From Kribbella aluminosa (GTDB taxonomy: Bacteria > Actinomycetota > Actinomycetes > Propionibacteriales > Kribbellaceae), in contig NZ_JAGINT010000002.1 of the NCBI RefSeq assembly GCF_017876295.1, positions 3,968,001-4,032,000 of the forward strand: a stretch of DNA of 64,000 bases. The letters are read 5' to 3'. The notes below the pieces were generated by a model, which saw only the letters and a list, made by a program, of their open reading frames with translations, was not told the DNA's origin and ran no database searches. Of this stretch, positions 35,938 to 44,420 are shown piece after piece; the stretch's first letter is position 1; each line of letters begins with the position of its first letter. The position numbers and the translations under genes were made by a program.

Positions 35938-36468
35938 GTGAGCCGAAAGCCGGACCACAAGGGTCACACGGACACCACGAGCCTCGAGAACTTCCTGCGG
36001 CCGATCGTCGAGCAGTTCGGCTGCGACCTGGAGGCCGCGGACATCGCGCCGGCCGGCCGCCGCCGGTTGCTGCGGGTGATGGTCGACCGGGACAGCGGTA
36101 TCAGCCTGGACGACGTCGCCGAGGTCACCCGGGCGATCTCCAAGGCGCTCGACGCCGACGACATCATGGGCGAGGGCGCGTACACGCTGGAGGTCTCCAG
36201 CCCCGGCGTGGACCGGCCCCTCACCCTGCCCCGGCACTGGCGGCGCAACCTCGACCGCCTGGCCAACGTCACCCTGACGGCCGGCGACAAGTTGACCGGC
36301 CGGATCAAGTCCGTCTCCGACGAGGCGGCCGAACTGGACGTCGACGGCACGCGGCAGAGCGTCGCGTACGGCGACGTGGCCAAGGCCAAGATCCAGATCG
36401 AGTTCAACCGGGCTGCCGGCAACGACGAACCTGAAACACCTGCCGACGGCACGGTGGAGGAGAACTGA
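35938..36468 (+). CDS. rimP: Ribosome maturation factor RimP
   Basis: RimP assists 30S subunit assembly. The protein has LENFLRPIVEQFGCDLEAADI, VMVDRDSGISLDDVAEVTRAI and SSPGVDRPL, diagnostic of the family. It begins the nusA operon. I choose the GTG at 35938 (MSRKPDHKGH, 176 residues) with GAGAGAGGCAGG upstream; a GTG at 35908 is in frame. TAGGGT at 35863-35868 is a candidate -10 box. Confidence 0.93.
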   Translation: MSRKPDHKGHTDTTSLENFLRPIVEQFGCDLEAADIAPAGRRRLLRVMVDRDSGISLDDVAEVTRAISKALDADDIMGEGAYTLEVSSPGVDRPLTLPRHWRRNLDRLANVTLTAGDKLTGRIKSVSDEAAELDVDGTRQSVAYGDVAKAKIQIEFNRAAGNDEPETPADGTVEEN

Positions 36469-36469
36469 C

Positions 36470-37462
36470 ATGGACATCGACATGGCCGTGCTGCGGTCAC
36501 TGGAACGGGAGAAGGACATCGCCATCGAGGTCGTCGCCGAGGCGATCGAGGCGGCCCTCCTGGTTGCGTACCACCGGACCGAGGGTGCTCAGCAGCACGC
36601 GCGCGTCGAGCTCGACCGCAAGACCGGGCATGTGACCGTGCTGGCGCGGGAGCTCGCCGAGGACGGCACCGTGGACCGCGAGTACGACGACACCCCGGCG
36701 GACTTCGGCCGGATCGCGGCCACCACCGCCAAGCAGATCATCCTGCAGCGGCTCCGCGACGCCGAGGACGAGGTCCGGTACGGCGAGTTCTCCGGCAAGG
36801 AGGGCGACATCGTGTCCGGCGTCGTCCAGCAGGGCCGCGACCCGCGGTCGGTGATGGTCGACCTGGGCAAGATCGAGGCCGTGCTGCCGGCGCCCGAGCA
36901 GGTGCCGGGGGAGCAGTACGAGCACGGCTCCCGGCTGCGGGTGTACGTCGTCGGTGTCCGGAAGGGCTTCAAGGGCCCGCAGATCACGGTCAGCCGGACG
37001 CACCCGAACCTGGTGAAGAAGCTGTTCGCGCTGGAGGTCCCGGAGATCGCCGACGGTACCGTCGAGATCACCGCGATCGCGCGCGAGGCCGGGCACCGGA
37101 CCAAGATCGCCGTACGGACGCTGAACCCGTCCGTGAACGGCAAGGGCGCCTGCATCGGCCCGATGGGGCAGCGGGTGCGGAACATCATGCACGAGCTGCA
37201 CGGCGAGAAGATCGACATCATCGACCACAGTGACGACCCGGCGACCTTCGTCGGGAATGCGCTGTCGCCGGCGCAGGTCACGTCGGTCGAGGTGGTGGAC
37301 GCCGCGGCCCGTGCGGCGCGCGTCGTCGTCCCCGACTACCAGCTCTCGCTCGCGATCGGCAAGGAAGGGCAGAACGCCCGCCTCGCGGCCCGCCTCACCG
37401 GCTGGCGGATCGACATCCGGCCGGATACCGATGTGACTCGGGAAGGCGAGAAGGTAGACTAG
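36470..37462 (+). CDS. nusA: Transcription termination/antitermination factor NusA
   Basis: NusA binds RNA polymerase and affects pausing and termination. The N-terminal domain is followed by an S1 domain (GDIVSGVVQQGRDPRSVMVDLG) and two KH domains (GACIGPMGQRVRNIMHEL and LAIGKEGQNARLAARLTGW). Length is 330 residues, the short actinobacterial form without the C-terminal acidic repeats. GTGGAGGAG nine bases before the ATG is a good ribosome binding site. It starts one base after the rimP stop. Confidence 0.97.
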   Translation: MDIDMAVLRSLEREKDIAIEVVAEAIEAALLVAYHRTEGAQQHARVELDRKTGHVTVLARELAEDGTVDREYDDTPADFGRIAATTAKQIILQRLRDAEDEVRYGEFSGKEGDIVSGVVQQGRDPRSVMVDLGKIEAVLPAPEQVPGEQYEHGSRLRVYVVGVRKGFKGPQITVSRTHPNLVKKLFALEVPEIADGTVEITAIAREAGHRTKIAVRTLNPSVNGKGACIGPMGQRVRNIMHELHGEKIDIIDHSDDPATFVGNALSPAQVTSVEVVDAAARAARVVVPDYQLSLAIGKEGQNARLAARLTGWRIDIRPDTDVTREGEKVD

Positions 37463-37507
37463 GTTCTCGGTCGGTCGACTGAGTCGCAACCACACCCTGA
37501 GGAACAC

Positions 37508-37792
37508 GTGACAGTTGCTACAGACGCGCGCCCTGGCAAGCCCCGGGAGCGCACCTGTATCGGGTGCCGGAAGCGGAGCAGTCCGGCTGACCTGCTGCGG
37601 GTGACGGCTTCCGGAGGACTTGTGCTTCCGGATCCCGATCGCCGGGCACCCGGCCGTGGGGCGCACCTGCACCCCTCGATCGAGTGCTTCGACCTCGCCG
37701 TCCGGCGCAAGGCGTTCCCACGGGCCTTCAAGGTCCCGGGGCCGCTGGATGTGACCGGGCTGCGGGACTACGTCGCGCAGCGTGATAAGTAA
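37508..37792 (+). CDS. YlxR-family RNA-binding protein (DUF448)
   Basis: This 94-residue basic protein has the YlxR marks RTCIGCRKRSSPADLLRV and GRGAHLHPSIECFDLAVRRK. The family is found between nusA and infB and is thought to bind nucleic acid; RNase P or regulatory roles have been proposed. The GTG start follows TGAGGAAC. Confidence 0.92.
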   Translation: MTVATDARPGKPRERTCIGCRKRSSPADLLRVTASGGLVLPDPDRRAPGRGAHLHPSIECFDLAVRRKAFPRAFKVPGPLDVTGLRDYVAQRDK

Positions 37793-37846
37793 GAAGCAGC
37801 AATTGCGGCCAACCCGGCCGTCCGCGGCGGTCCGACCGGATCGTCC

Positions 37847-37936
37847 GTGACCGACTTGAAGGCGGGTCATCGACTCATGACCACTCGATGAGTGTCTACC
37901 GATGAGTGCAATGCGATGAGCACGTACGTCAACTAA
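37847..37936 (+). other. Chain of overlapping minigenes and 14-bp repeats in the infB leader
   Basis: CGATGAG is repeated at 37886, 37900 and 37914 with an exact 14-base period. The repeats create four consecutive short frames, each starting in the stop of the last by ATGA: 37877-37891 (extendable in frame to GTG 37847), 37888-37905, 37902-37919 and 37916-37936. They encode peptides of only 4-14 residues and end 35 bases before the infB GTG. This could set ribosome traffic ahead of infB. It could also be a repeat expansion with no function. Confidence 0.5.
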
Positions 37937-37971
37937 CGGTCCGCGCCCAGGCTCGGACCAGAGGGAGAGTA

Positions 37972-40900
37972 GTGGCAAAGGTCCGGGTCTACGAGCTCGC
38001 GAAAGAGCTCGGAGTTACCAGCAAGGTCGTTCTGACCAGACTGAACGACATGGGCGAGTTCGTCCGGTCGGCATCCTCGACGATCGAGGCACCTGTCGTC
38101 CGGCGGTTGGCGGAGGAGTTCGAGAAGAACCCGCCGAAGAAGCGCACGGCCAAGAAGGCCGCTGCGAGTACGTCTGCCGCGCCCCAGGCGACCGCGCCGG
38201 TCGCCCCCGCGGCCCCGAGGCCGGCCCAGCCGGGCACCCCGAAGGCTCCGGCCGAGCGCCCCGCGCCGGCCGACCGTCCGGTGGCCGAGCGCCCCGCGCC
38301 GGCCGACCGTCCGGTGGCCGACCGGCCCGCGCCGGCTGAGGCACGGACCGAGGCTCCGGCCCCGGTCGAGTCCGCGCCGGCCGCCGAGGCACCGGTGAAG
38401 TCCGCTCCGGCTCCGGGCGCCCGCCCGGGTCCGCGTCCGGGCCCGAAGCCGGGTCCGCGGCAGGAGACCGCCCCAGCCGAGTCCGCCCCGGCCGAGTCCG
38501 CTCCGGCGGCCACGGCTCCGGCGGAGACGCCGGCCGCTCCGGTGACGCCTGCCTTCGAGGCACCCGCCGCGAAGGCGGCCGACGACGCGGCCCCGGCCGC
38601 TCCGGCGGCCCGCCGTACCGGCGACAACACGTCGGCTCCGCGTCCGGGTGGTCAGGGCTCCGGCCCCCGTCCGGGTGGTCAGGGCTCGCGTCCGGCCACG
38701 CCGGGTGCGACCCCGCGTCCGGGTGGTCAGGGCTCCGGCCCGCGTCCGGGTGCCGGTCCGCGTCCGGGTGCGCCCCGTCCGGGTGCCCCGCGTCCCGGTG
38801 CGCCCCGGCAGGGTGGCGGCCAGGGCGGTGGTGGCCCGCGTCCGGGTGCACCGCGTCCGGGCAACAACCCGTTCAGCTCGACCCAGGGCATGCAGCGCGG
38901 TGGCGCGCGCCCCGGCCCGGGTGGTGGCGGCAACGACCGGCAGGGCGGCGCTCCGAGCCCGGCCGGAATGGCTCCGCGCCCGCCGCAGGGTCGCGGTGGC
39001 GGCAACGAGCGCGGTCGTGACGACCGGCCGCGTCCGTCCGGCGGCGTTCCGGGTGCTCCGCGCCCGAACCCGGCGATGATGCCGAAGTCCTCGGCCGGTA
39101 CCTTCACCGGTCGCCCCGGTGGCGGCTCCGGCGGTCCGGGTGGTCCGGGTGGTGGCCGTGGCGGTGGCGGCGGTGGCCGTCCGGGCGGTAGCCCGGGTGC
39201 CGGTCCGCGCGGTGGCGGCGGTGGCGGCGGCGGTTTCCGTCCCGGTGGCGGTGGCCCGAGCGGCCCGCCCGGTGGCGGCGGTGGCCGTCCGGGTCCGGGC
39301 AACCGGGGTCGTGGCGGGACGCAGGGTGCCTTCGGGCGCCCGGGCGGTCCGGCGCGCCGTGGCCGGAAGTCGAAGCGGGCCAAGCGCCAGGAATTCGACA
39401 ACATGCAGGCCCCGGCGGTCGGTGGCGTCCGCGTCCGGCACGGTGACGGCGAGGTCGTGAAGCTGCCTCGCGGTGCGTCGCTGACGGACTTCGCCGAGAA
39501 GGTCGGAGTCGACCCGGCGTCGCTGGTCCAGGTGCTGTTCCACCTCGGTGAGATGGTGACCGCGACCCAGTCGGTGAACGAGGAGACGCTCGAGCTGCTC
39601 GGTACCGAGCTGAACTACGACGTCCAGATCGTCTCGCCGGAGGACGAGGACCGCGAGCTGCTGCAGTCGTTCGACATCGACTTCGGCAACGACGAGGGCG
39701 ACGAGAGCGACCTGGCCCCGCGGCCGCCGGTGGTGACCGTGATGGGTCACGTCGACCACGGTAAGACGAAGCTGCTGGACGCGATCCGGATGGCGAACGT
39801 CCAGGCCAAGGAAGCCGGCGGTATCACCCAGCACATCGGTGCGTACCAGGTGACCACCGAGGTGGACGGCCAGGAGCGGGCGATCACCTTCGTCGACACC
39901 CCGGGTCACGAGGCGTTCACCGCCATGCGTGCCCGTGGTGCGCAGGCCACCGACATCGTGATCCTGGTGGTCGCGGCCGACGACGGCGTGATGCCGCAGA
40001 CGATCGAGGCGCTGAACCACGCCCGGGCGGCGGGTGTCCCGATCGTGGTCGCGGTGAACAAGATCGACGTCCCGGCGGCGGACCCGACCAAGGTGCGCGG
40101 TCAGCTGACCGAGTACGGCCTGGTCCCCGAGGAGTACGGCGGCGACACGATGTTCGTCGACGTCTCGGCCAAGTCCCGGATCAACATCGACGGCCTGCTC
40201 GAGGGCGTCGTACTGACCGCGGACGCGGCGCTGGATCTGCGGGCGAACCCGAAGATGCACGCCGAGGGGATCGCGATCGAGGCGAACCTCGACAAGGGCC
40301 GTGGTCCGGTGGCGACCGTGCTGGTGCAGCGCGGAACGCTCCGGGTCGGCGACTCGATGGTGGTCGGTCCGGCGTACGGCCGGGTCCGGGCCATGCTCGA
40401 CGAGCACGGCGACCCGGTCCAGGAAGCGACGCCGTCGCGTCCGGTCATGGTGCTCGGTCTGACCGCGGTGCCAGGTGCGGGTGACAAGTTCCTGGTGGTC
40501 GACGACGACCGCCAGGCGCGGCAGATCGCCGAGAAGCGGGAAGCCCGTGCTCGTGCGGCCGCCAACGCCAAGCGTCGCGTCCGTCGTACCCTCGAGGACT
40601 TCATGGCCTCGATGGAGAAGGGCGAGGCCCAGGAGCTGCTGCTGATCCTCAAGGGCGACGTGTCCGGTTCGGTCGAGGCACTGGAAGACGCTCTGGTCCG
40701 GATCGAGGTCGGCGACGAGGTCAACCTGCGGATCATCGACCGCGGTGTCGGTGCGATCAACGAGAACGACGTCAACCTGGCCATCGCGTCGAACGCCGTC
40801 ATCATCGGCTTCAACGTGCGGCCGGCGGGCAAGGCCGGTGACCTGGCCGAGCGCGAGGGCGTGGACGTCCGGTACTACTCGGTCATCTACTCGGCGATCG

Positions 40901-41244
40901 ACGACATCGAGGCGGCCCTGAAGGGCATGCTGAAGCCGATCTACGAGGAGGTCACCCTCGGCCAGGCGGAGATCCGGGAGATCTTCCGGTCCTCGAAGGT
41001 GGGCAACATCGCCGGTTGCTGGGTGACCAGCGGCCTGATCAAGCGGAACGCCAAGGTCCGGTTGATCCGGGACGGCGCCGTGGTCGTCGACAACACCGAG
41101 CTGTCGTCGCTGAAGAGGTTCAAGGACGACGCGTCCGAGGTCCGCGAGGGCTTCGAGTGCGGTCTGACCATCAACAACTTCAACGACATCAAGATCGGCG
41201 ACGTCGTCGAGGCGTTCGAGCTGCGCGAGAAGCCGCGGAGCTGA
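37972..41244 (+). CDS. infB: Translation initiation factor IF-2
   Basis: IF-2 is the GTPase that brings initiator tRNA to the 30S subunit and joins subunits. I start at GTG 37972 (MAKVRVYELAKELGV), after GAGGGAGA, giving 1090 residues. An IF2-N domain at the start is followed by roughly 450 residues of A/P- then G/R/P-rich low-complexity sequence, typical of actinobacteria. A second IF2-N domain leads to the G domain: GHVDHGKT (about 592-599), DTPGHEAF and NKID. Domains II-IV end the protein. Confidence 0.97.
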   Translation: MAKVRVYELAKELGVTSKVVLTRLNDMGEFVRSASSTIEAPVVRRLAEEFEKNPPKKRTAKKAAASTSAAPQATAPVAPAAPRPAQPGTPKAPAERPAPADRPVAERPAPADRPVADRPAPAEARTEAPAPVESAPAAEAPVKSAPAPGARPGPRPGPKPGPRQETAPAESAPAESAPAATAPAETPAAPVTPAFEAPAAKAADDAAPAAPAARRTGDNTSAPRPGGQGSGPRPGGQGSRPATPGATPRPGGQGSGPRPGAGPRPGAPRPGAPRPGAPRQGGGQGGGGPRPGAPRPGNNPFSSTQGMQRGGARPGPGGGGNDRQGGAPSPAGMAPRPPQGRGGGNERGRDDRPRPSGGVPGAPRPNPAMMPKSSAGTFTGRPGGGSGGPGGPGGGRGGGGGGRPGGSPGAGPRGGGGGGGGFRPGGGGPSGPPGGGGGRPGPGNRGRGGTQGAFGRPGGPARRGRKSKRAKRQEFDNMQAPAVGGVRVRHGDGEVVKLPRGASLTDFAEKVGVDPASLVQVLFHLGEMVTATQSVNEETLELLGTELNYDVQIVSPEDEDRELLQSFDIDFGNDEGDESDLAPRPPVVTVMGHVDHGKTKLLDAIRMANVQAKEAGGITQHIGAYQVTTEVDGQERAITFVDTPGHEAFTAMRARGAQATDIVILVVAADDGVMPQTIEALNHARAAGVPIVVAVNKIDVPAADPTKVRGQLTEYGLVPEEYGGDTMFVDVSAKSRINIDGLLEGVVLTADAALDLRANPKMHAEGIAIEANLDKGRGPVATVLVQRGTLRVGDSMVVGPAYGRVRAMLDEHGDPVQEATPSRPVMVLGLTAVPGAGDKFLVVDDDRQARQIAEKREARARAAANAKRRVRRTLEDFMASMEKGEAQELLLILKGDVSGSVEALEDALVRIEVGDEVNLRIIDRGVGAINENDVNLAIASNAVIIGFNVRPAGKAGDLAEREGVDVRYYSVIYSAIDDIEAALKGMLKPIYEEVTLGQAEIREIFRSSKVGNIAGCWVTSGLIKRNAKVRLIRDGAVVVDNTELSSLKRFKDDASEVREGFECGLTINNFNDIKIGDVVEAFELREKPRS

Positions 41245-41253
41245 CAGACAGGT

Positions 41254-41274
41254 GGTGACCCGGGCCGGGTCACC
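41254..41274 (+). terminator. Hairpin 1 between infB and rbfA
   Basis: GGTGACCC and GGGTCACC form a perfect 8-bp stem around a 5-base loop, starting 10 bases after the infB stop. It is GC-rich without a T tract. It may be a weak terminator or a site that sets mRNA ends. Confidence 0.5.
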
Positions 41275-41284
41275 AAAGGAGTAG

Positions 41285-41314
41285 CGTCCGGAGAGACTGC
41301 GGTCTCTCCGGACG
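41285..41314 (+). terminator. Hairpin 2 between infB and rbfA (13-bp perfect stem)
   Basis: CGTCCGGAGAGAC pairs perfectly with GTCTCTCCGGACG around the loop TGCG. It follows hairpin 1 by ten bases and ends 28 bases before rbfA. The stem is strong enough for an intrinsic terminator, but rbfA and truB continue in the same direction, so partial termination or RNA processing is likely. Confidence 0.65.
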
Positions 41315-41342
41315 TTGCTCGTGAATGAGGGAGTGAGCCCTG

Positions 41343-41780
41343 ATGGGTGAAGCAAGGGCGAAGCAGCTGGCCGACCGGATCCAGGTGCTCGTCGCGGAGC
41401 TGCTGGAGCGCCGGGTGAAGGATCCGCGGCTCGGGTTCGTCACGGTCACCGATGCCCGGCTGACCGGCGACCTGCGCGAAGCCAGCGTGTTCTACACGGT
41501 GTACGGCGACGAGCAGGCCCGGGCGTCCACGGCGGCCGCGCTGGAGTCGGCGAAGGGCCTGATCCGCAGCGAGGTCGGCAAGGCGCTCGGGTTGCGTCAT
41601 ACCCCGAGCGTGGCGTTCTTCCTGGACGCCGTACCGGAGAACGCCGGCCAGATCGAGGAACTGCTGGCCAAGGCCCGGGAGGCCGATGCCGAGGTGGCCA
41701 AGGCGGCCGCGGGCGCTAAGCCGGCCGGCGACGCCGACCCGTACAAGCGGCCGCACGACGACGAGGACGAGCAGGACTGA
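41343..41780 (+). CDS. rbfA: Ribosome-binding factor A
   Basis: RbfA is a KH-fold protein for 16S rRNA 5'-end maturation and cold adaptation. RAKQLADRIQVLVAELLERR, DPRLGFVTVTDARLTGDLREA and LRHTPSVAFFLD are family motifs. Length is 145 residues, with an acidic C-terminal tail. GAGGGAG lies nine bases before the ATG. Confidence 0.95.
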   Translation: MGEARAKQLADRIQVLVAELLERRVKDPRLGFVTVTDARLTGDLREASVFYTVYGDEQARASTAAALESAKGLIRSEVGKALGLRHTPSVAFFLDAVPENAGQIEELLAKAREADAEVAKAAAGAKPAGDADPYKRPHDDEDEQD

Positions 41781-41794
41781 GTACTGCGTTGAGC

Positions 41795-42691
41795 ATGGAG
41801 TTGAGCCTGGACTTCACGCCGGCGTCGGACGGGATCGTCGTCGTCGACAAGCCGAGCGGCCTGACCTCGCACACGGTGGTCGCCCGGATCCGCAAGCTGG
41901 CCGGTACCCGCAAGGTCGGGCACGCCGGGACGCTGGACCCGATGGCGACCGGCGTGCTCATCGTCGGGATCAACCGGGCGACCCGGCTGCTCGGGCACCT
42001 GCAGCTGGCGGACAAGTCGTACGACGCGACGATCCGGCTGGGTGCCGCCACGACGACCGACGACGCCGAGGGCGAGGTGGTGGCCACCGCGCCGGTCGAC
42101 GGGGTGACCGCGGACGCGATCGCGGCGGCCGTCGACGGGTTCCGCGGGGAGATCTCGCAGGTGCCGTCGAAGGTGTCCGCGATCAAGGTCGACGGCCGCC
42201 GGGCGTACGACCTGGTGCGGGCCGGCGAGGAGGTCGAGCTCAAGGCCCGCACGGTGACCGTCTCGCGGTACGACATCCTCGACGTCCGGCCGGACGCCGA
42301 CGGGATCTCGGTCGACGTCTCGGTGGACTGCTCCAGCGGTACCTACATCCGGGCGCTGGCCCGCGACCTCGGCACCGAGCTCGGCGTCGGCGGTCACCTG
42401 ACCGCGCTCCGGCGTACCCGGGTCGGCTCGTTCGACCTGTCCATGGCGCATTCGCTGGAGTCGCTGGCCACGACGTTCGACTGGCTGCCGATCGCGGACG
42501 TCGCCGCCACCACCTTCCCGCGGTACGACGCGGACGACGCGGAGGCGGCCGCGATCCGCACCGGACGTCCGCTGCCGGGGCTGGACCTGGAGGCTGGGCA
42601 GACCGCGATGTTCGGCCCGGACGGTACGTTCCTGGCGCTCTACGAGCCGCGCGGACCGGTCGCGAAACCCACCGCGGTGTTCGTCGGCTGA
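41795..42691 (+). CDS. truB: tRNA pseudouridine-55 synthase
   Basis: TruB makes pseudouridine 55 in the T-loop of tRNAs. The catalytic motif AGTLDPMATG contains the active-site Asp, and GIVVVDKPSGLTSH and SSGTYIRALARDLG are conserved. I give the ATG at 41795 (298 residues); a TTG at 41789 would add two residues. The stop codon lies in the first unit of a 12-bp tandem repeat. Confidence 0.95.
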   Translation: MELSLDFTPASDGIVVVDKPSGLTSHTVVARIRKLAGTRKVGHAGTLDPMATGVLIVGINRATRLLGHLQLADKSYDATIRLGAATTTDDAEGEVVATAPVDGVTADAIAAAVDGFRGEISQVPSKVSAIKVDGRRAYDLVRAGEEVELKARTVTVSRYDILDVRPDADGISVDVSVDCSSGTYIRALARDLGTELGVGGHLTALRRTRVGSFDLSMAHSLESLATTFDWLPIADVAATTFPRYDADDAEAAAIRTGRPLPGLDLEAGQTAMFGPDGTFLALYEPRGPVAKPTAVFVG

Positions 42692-42744
42692 AACGTCCGC
42701 TGAAACGACGGCTGAAACGACGGCTGAAACGTCGGCTGAAAACT
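42685..42744. repeat. Five 12-bp tandem repeats at the truB 3' end
   Basis: CGGCTGAAACGW is repeated five times with few changes (second copy CCGCTG, fifth ends AAACT). The array begins in the last truB codons and supplies the stop codon TGA. It ends 29 bases before the LLM-family gene. It looks like a variable-number minisatellite. Confidence 0.8.
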
Positions 42745-42773
42745 GTCGGCGGTGCCGCGTAGCGTGCGCTGGC

Positions 42774-43637
42774 ATGAGATACGGGTTCGTGATGGCGTAC
42801 GGCGATGCGCGCGACGCGGCCGAGCTGGCCGTGATCGCGGAGGAGCACGGCTGGGACGGGTTCTTCGTCTGGGAGTCGATCTGGGGGATCGACGCCTGGG
42901 TGATGCTCGGCGCGGCCGCGATGACGACCGAGCGGATCCGGCTGGGCACCATGCTCACGCCGCTGCCGCGCCGAAAACCCTGGGACGTCGCCGGGCAGGT
43001 CTCGACCGTCGACAACCTCAGCAACGGGCGGGTGATCCTCTCCGTCGGGCTCGGGGTGACGGGGGAGGACCGGTTCTGGCTGTTCGAGGAGGACCCGGGG
43101 CGGAAGGTGCGCGCCGAGCTGATGGACGAGTCGCTGGAGATGCTGCCGTACCTGTGGCGCGACGAGTCGTTCGAGTTCTCCGGGAAGCACTACAGCGCCC
43201 GCAAGGTCCCAGACCTGGTGCCGCCCGCGCCGCCGCCACCGGTGCAGCGGCCGCGGGTGCCGACCTGGGTCGCGGGTGGCTGGCCGCGACCGAAGTCGAT
43301 GCGCCGCGCCGCGCTCCAGGACGGCTGGCTGCCGAACTACGCGCCGATCGTCCCGCCGGGTACGCAGCCGGGCGAGCTGACCCCGGAGCACCTGGCCGAG
43401 GGCGTCGCCTGGATCCGTAAGGAGCGCGCGGCGCACGGGCTGACGATGGACGGGTACGACGTGGTCGCCGAAGGCGTGACCCGGGCCGGCGACGCCCGGG
43501 CCGCCGACACGGTCCGCCCGTGGGCGGAGGCAGGCGCCACCTGGTGGATCGACGCCGACTGGTCGTCGCTGGACCGCGCCACCACCCGCCCAGCCGCCGA
43601 ACGCCGCCTGAAAGCCGGCCCACCTCGCATCAACTGA
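42774..43637 (+). CDS. LLM-class (luciferase-like, probably F420-dependent) oxidoreductase
   Basis: This is a 287-residue TIM-barrel of the luciferase-like monooxygenase superfamily: AAELAVIAEEHGWDGFFVWE, RIRLGTMLTPLPRRKPW and SNGRVILSVGLG are typical. The close actinobacterial relatives use F420 or FMN; the cofactor here is inferred from family. The substrate is unknown. TAGCGT (42760-42765) lies eight bases before the ATG, a possible near-leaderless promoter just after the repeat array. Confidence 0.88.
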   Translation: MRYGFVMAYGDARDAAELAVIAEEHGWDGFFVWESIWGIDAWVMLGAAAMTTERIRLGTMLTPLPRRKPWDVAGQVSTVDNLSNGRVILSVGLGVTGEDRFWLFEEDPGRKVRAELMDESLEMLPYLWRDESFEFSGKHYSARKVPDLVPPAPPPPVQRPRVPTWVAGGWPRPKSMRRAALQDGWLPNYAPIVPPGTQPGELTPEHLAEGVAWIRKERAAHGLTMDGYDVVAEGVTRAGDARAADTVRPWAEAGATWWIDADWSSLDRATTRPAAERRLKAGPPRIN

Positions 43638-43686
43638 CCCGTCGGCACCCCTGTATGCCTGACGTTTGGCAGCGGCGACCCGCACA

Positions 43687-44367
43687 TCAGGCGGGAGAGC
43701 TGCGGATGCTGTCCAGGAGGATGCGGAGATCGGTCAGGTCGGCTTCGAACTCGGCATCGAAGTCGATCTCGTCGTCGAGATGAGCGGCGAGCCGATAGTG
43801 CGCCGGCAGTTGGGCCGGGGCCAGTTGGGTACGGCGGGACCGCGGGGTAAGCGTGCCGCGGCTGAAACGGCCGTTGACCTCGGAGGCTGCGAAGCCCATC
43901 ACGAACGTCGACAGCAGCCGCTCGACCCGAGCGACCTGATCGTCGGGAACACCTGCGTCCAGGATGGTCTGGTAGAGGGCGTCGGTGGCGCGGAGTGCCT
44001 CGGGGGTGACCGACGGCCGAGACAGCAGCAGGGTGAATGCGCTCGGATGCCGGCCGGCCAGCTTCCGTGCCGCCTGCGCCAACGCGACCAGTCGTTGCCA
44101 CCACTCTTCCCCGGCGTCGCCACCCACCGCGGCAGGATCGGATTCCTGCCCAGCCGGATGATCCACCCCGGCGAGCGGGACCAGCTCGGTCAGCAGTACT
44201 TCGACCATCCCATCGAGCAGCGCCTCCTTGCTGGACACGTGCGGATACAGCGCCATCGCGCTCAGCCCGACCCGTAGCCCGACTGCCCGCATCGATACGG
44301 CATCGAGTCCGCGCTCGTCGGCGATCGCCAGCGCTGCCTCGAGGATGGTCTGTCTCATGTCCTCCAC
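43687..44367 (-). CDS. TetR-family transcriptional regulator
   Basis: The 226-residue protein has the TetR N-terminal helix-turn-helix (ILEAALAIADERGLDAVSMR, then VGLSAMALYPHVSSKEALLD) and a C-terminal ligand domain resembling TetR_C (RHPSAFTLLLSRPS). I choose the GTG at 44367 because TATAGT sits seven bases upstream, mirroring the MFS gene; an ATG at 44358 is also possible. It is divergent from an MFS transporter across a large palindrome, the classic repressor/efflux layout. Confidence 0.9.
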   Translation of the reverse strand: MEDMRQTILEAALAIADERGLDAVSMRAVGLRVGLSAMALYPHVSSKEALLDGMVEVLLTELVPLAGVDHPAGQESDPAAVGGDAGEEWWQRLVALAQAARKLAGRHPSAFTLLLSRPSVTPEALRATDALYQTILDAGVPDDQVARVERLLSTFVMGFAASEVNGRFSRGTLTPRSRRTQLAPAQLPAHYRLAAHLDDEIDFDAEFEADLTDLRILLDSIRSSPA

Positions 44368-44372
44368 GCTCG

Positions 44373-44415
44373 GTACTATACGGCATATTTACACTGTAAA
44401 TACACTGTATAGTAC
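44373..44415. promoter_or_regulatory. 43-bp mirror-symmetric TetR operator with two leaderless promoters
   Basis: The outer arms GTACTATAC (44373-44381) and GTATAGTAC (44407-44415) are perfect inverses. They are centred on ATTTACACTGTAAAT (44387-44401), itself a perfect palindrome. TACACTGTA also occurs twice. Each outer arm contains TATAGT reading outward, seven bases from the start codon of its gene. The region is far more AT-rich than its surroundings. It is very likely the binding site of the adjacent TetR protein controlling both genes. Confidence 0.85.
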
Positions 44416-44420
44416 TGCTC

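Noticed and set aside
38640..39320. Regular repeats in infB that could look like a CRISPR array or mobile repeat
   Set aside because: The units encode PRPGGQG-type low-complexity sequence in frame with IF-2, vary in length, and have no unique spacers.
37933..41355. 1140-codon open frame on the minus strand across infB
   Set aside because: It is a mirror of the infB frame. Its threonine/arginine-rich repeats come from the low-complexity GGN and CCN codons of infB.
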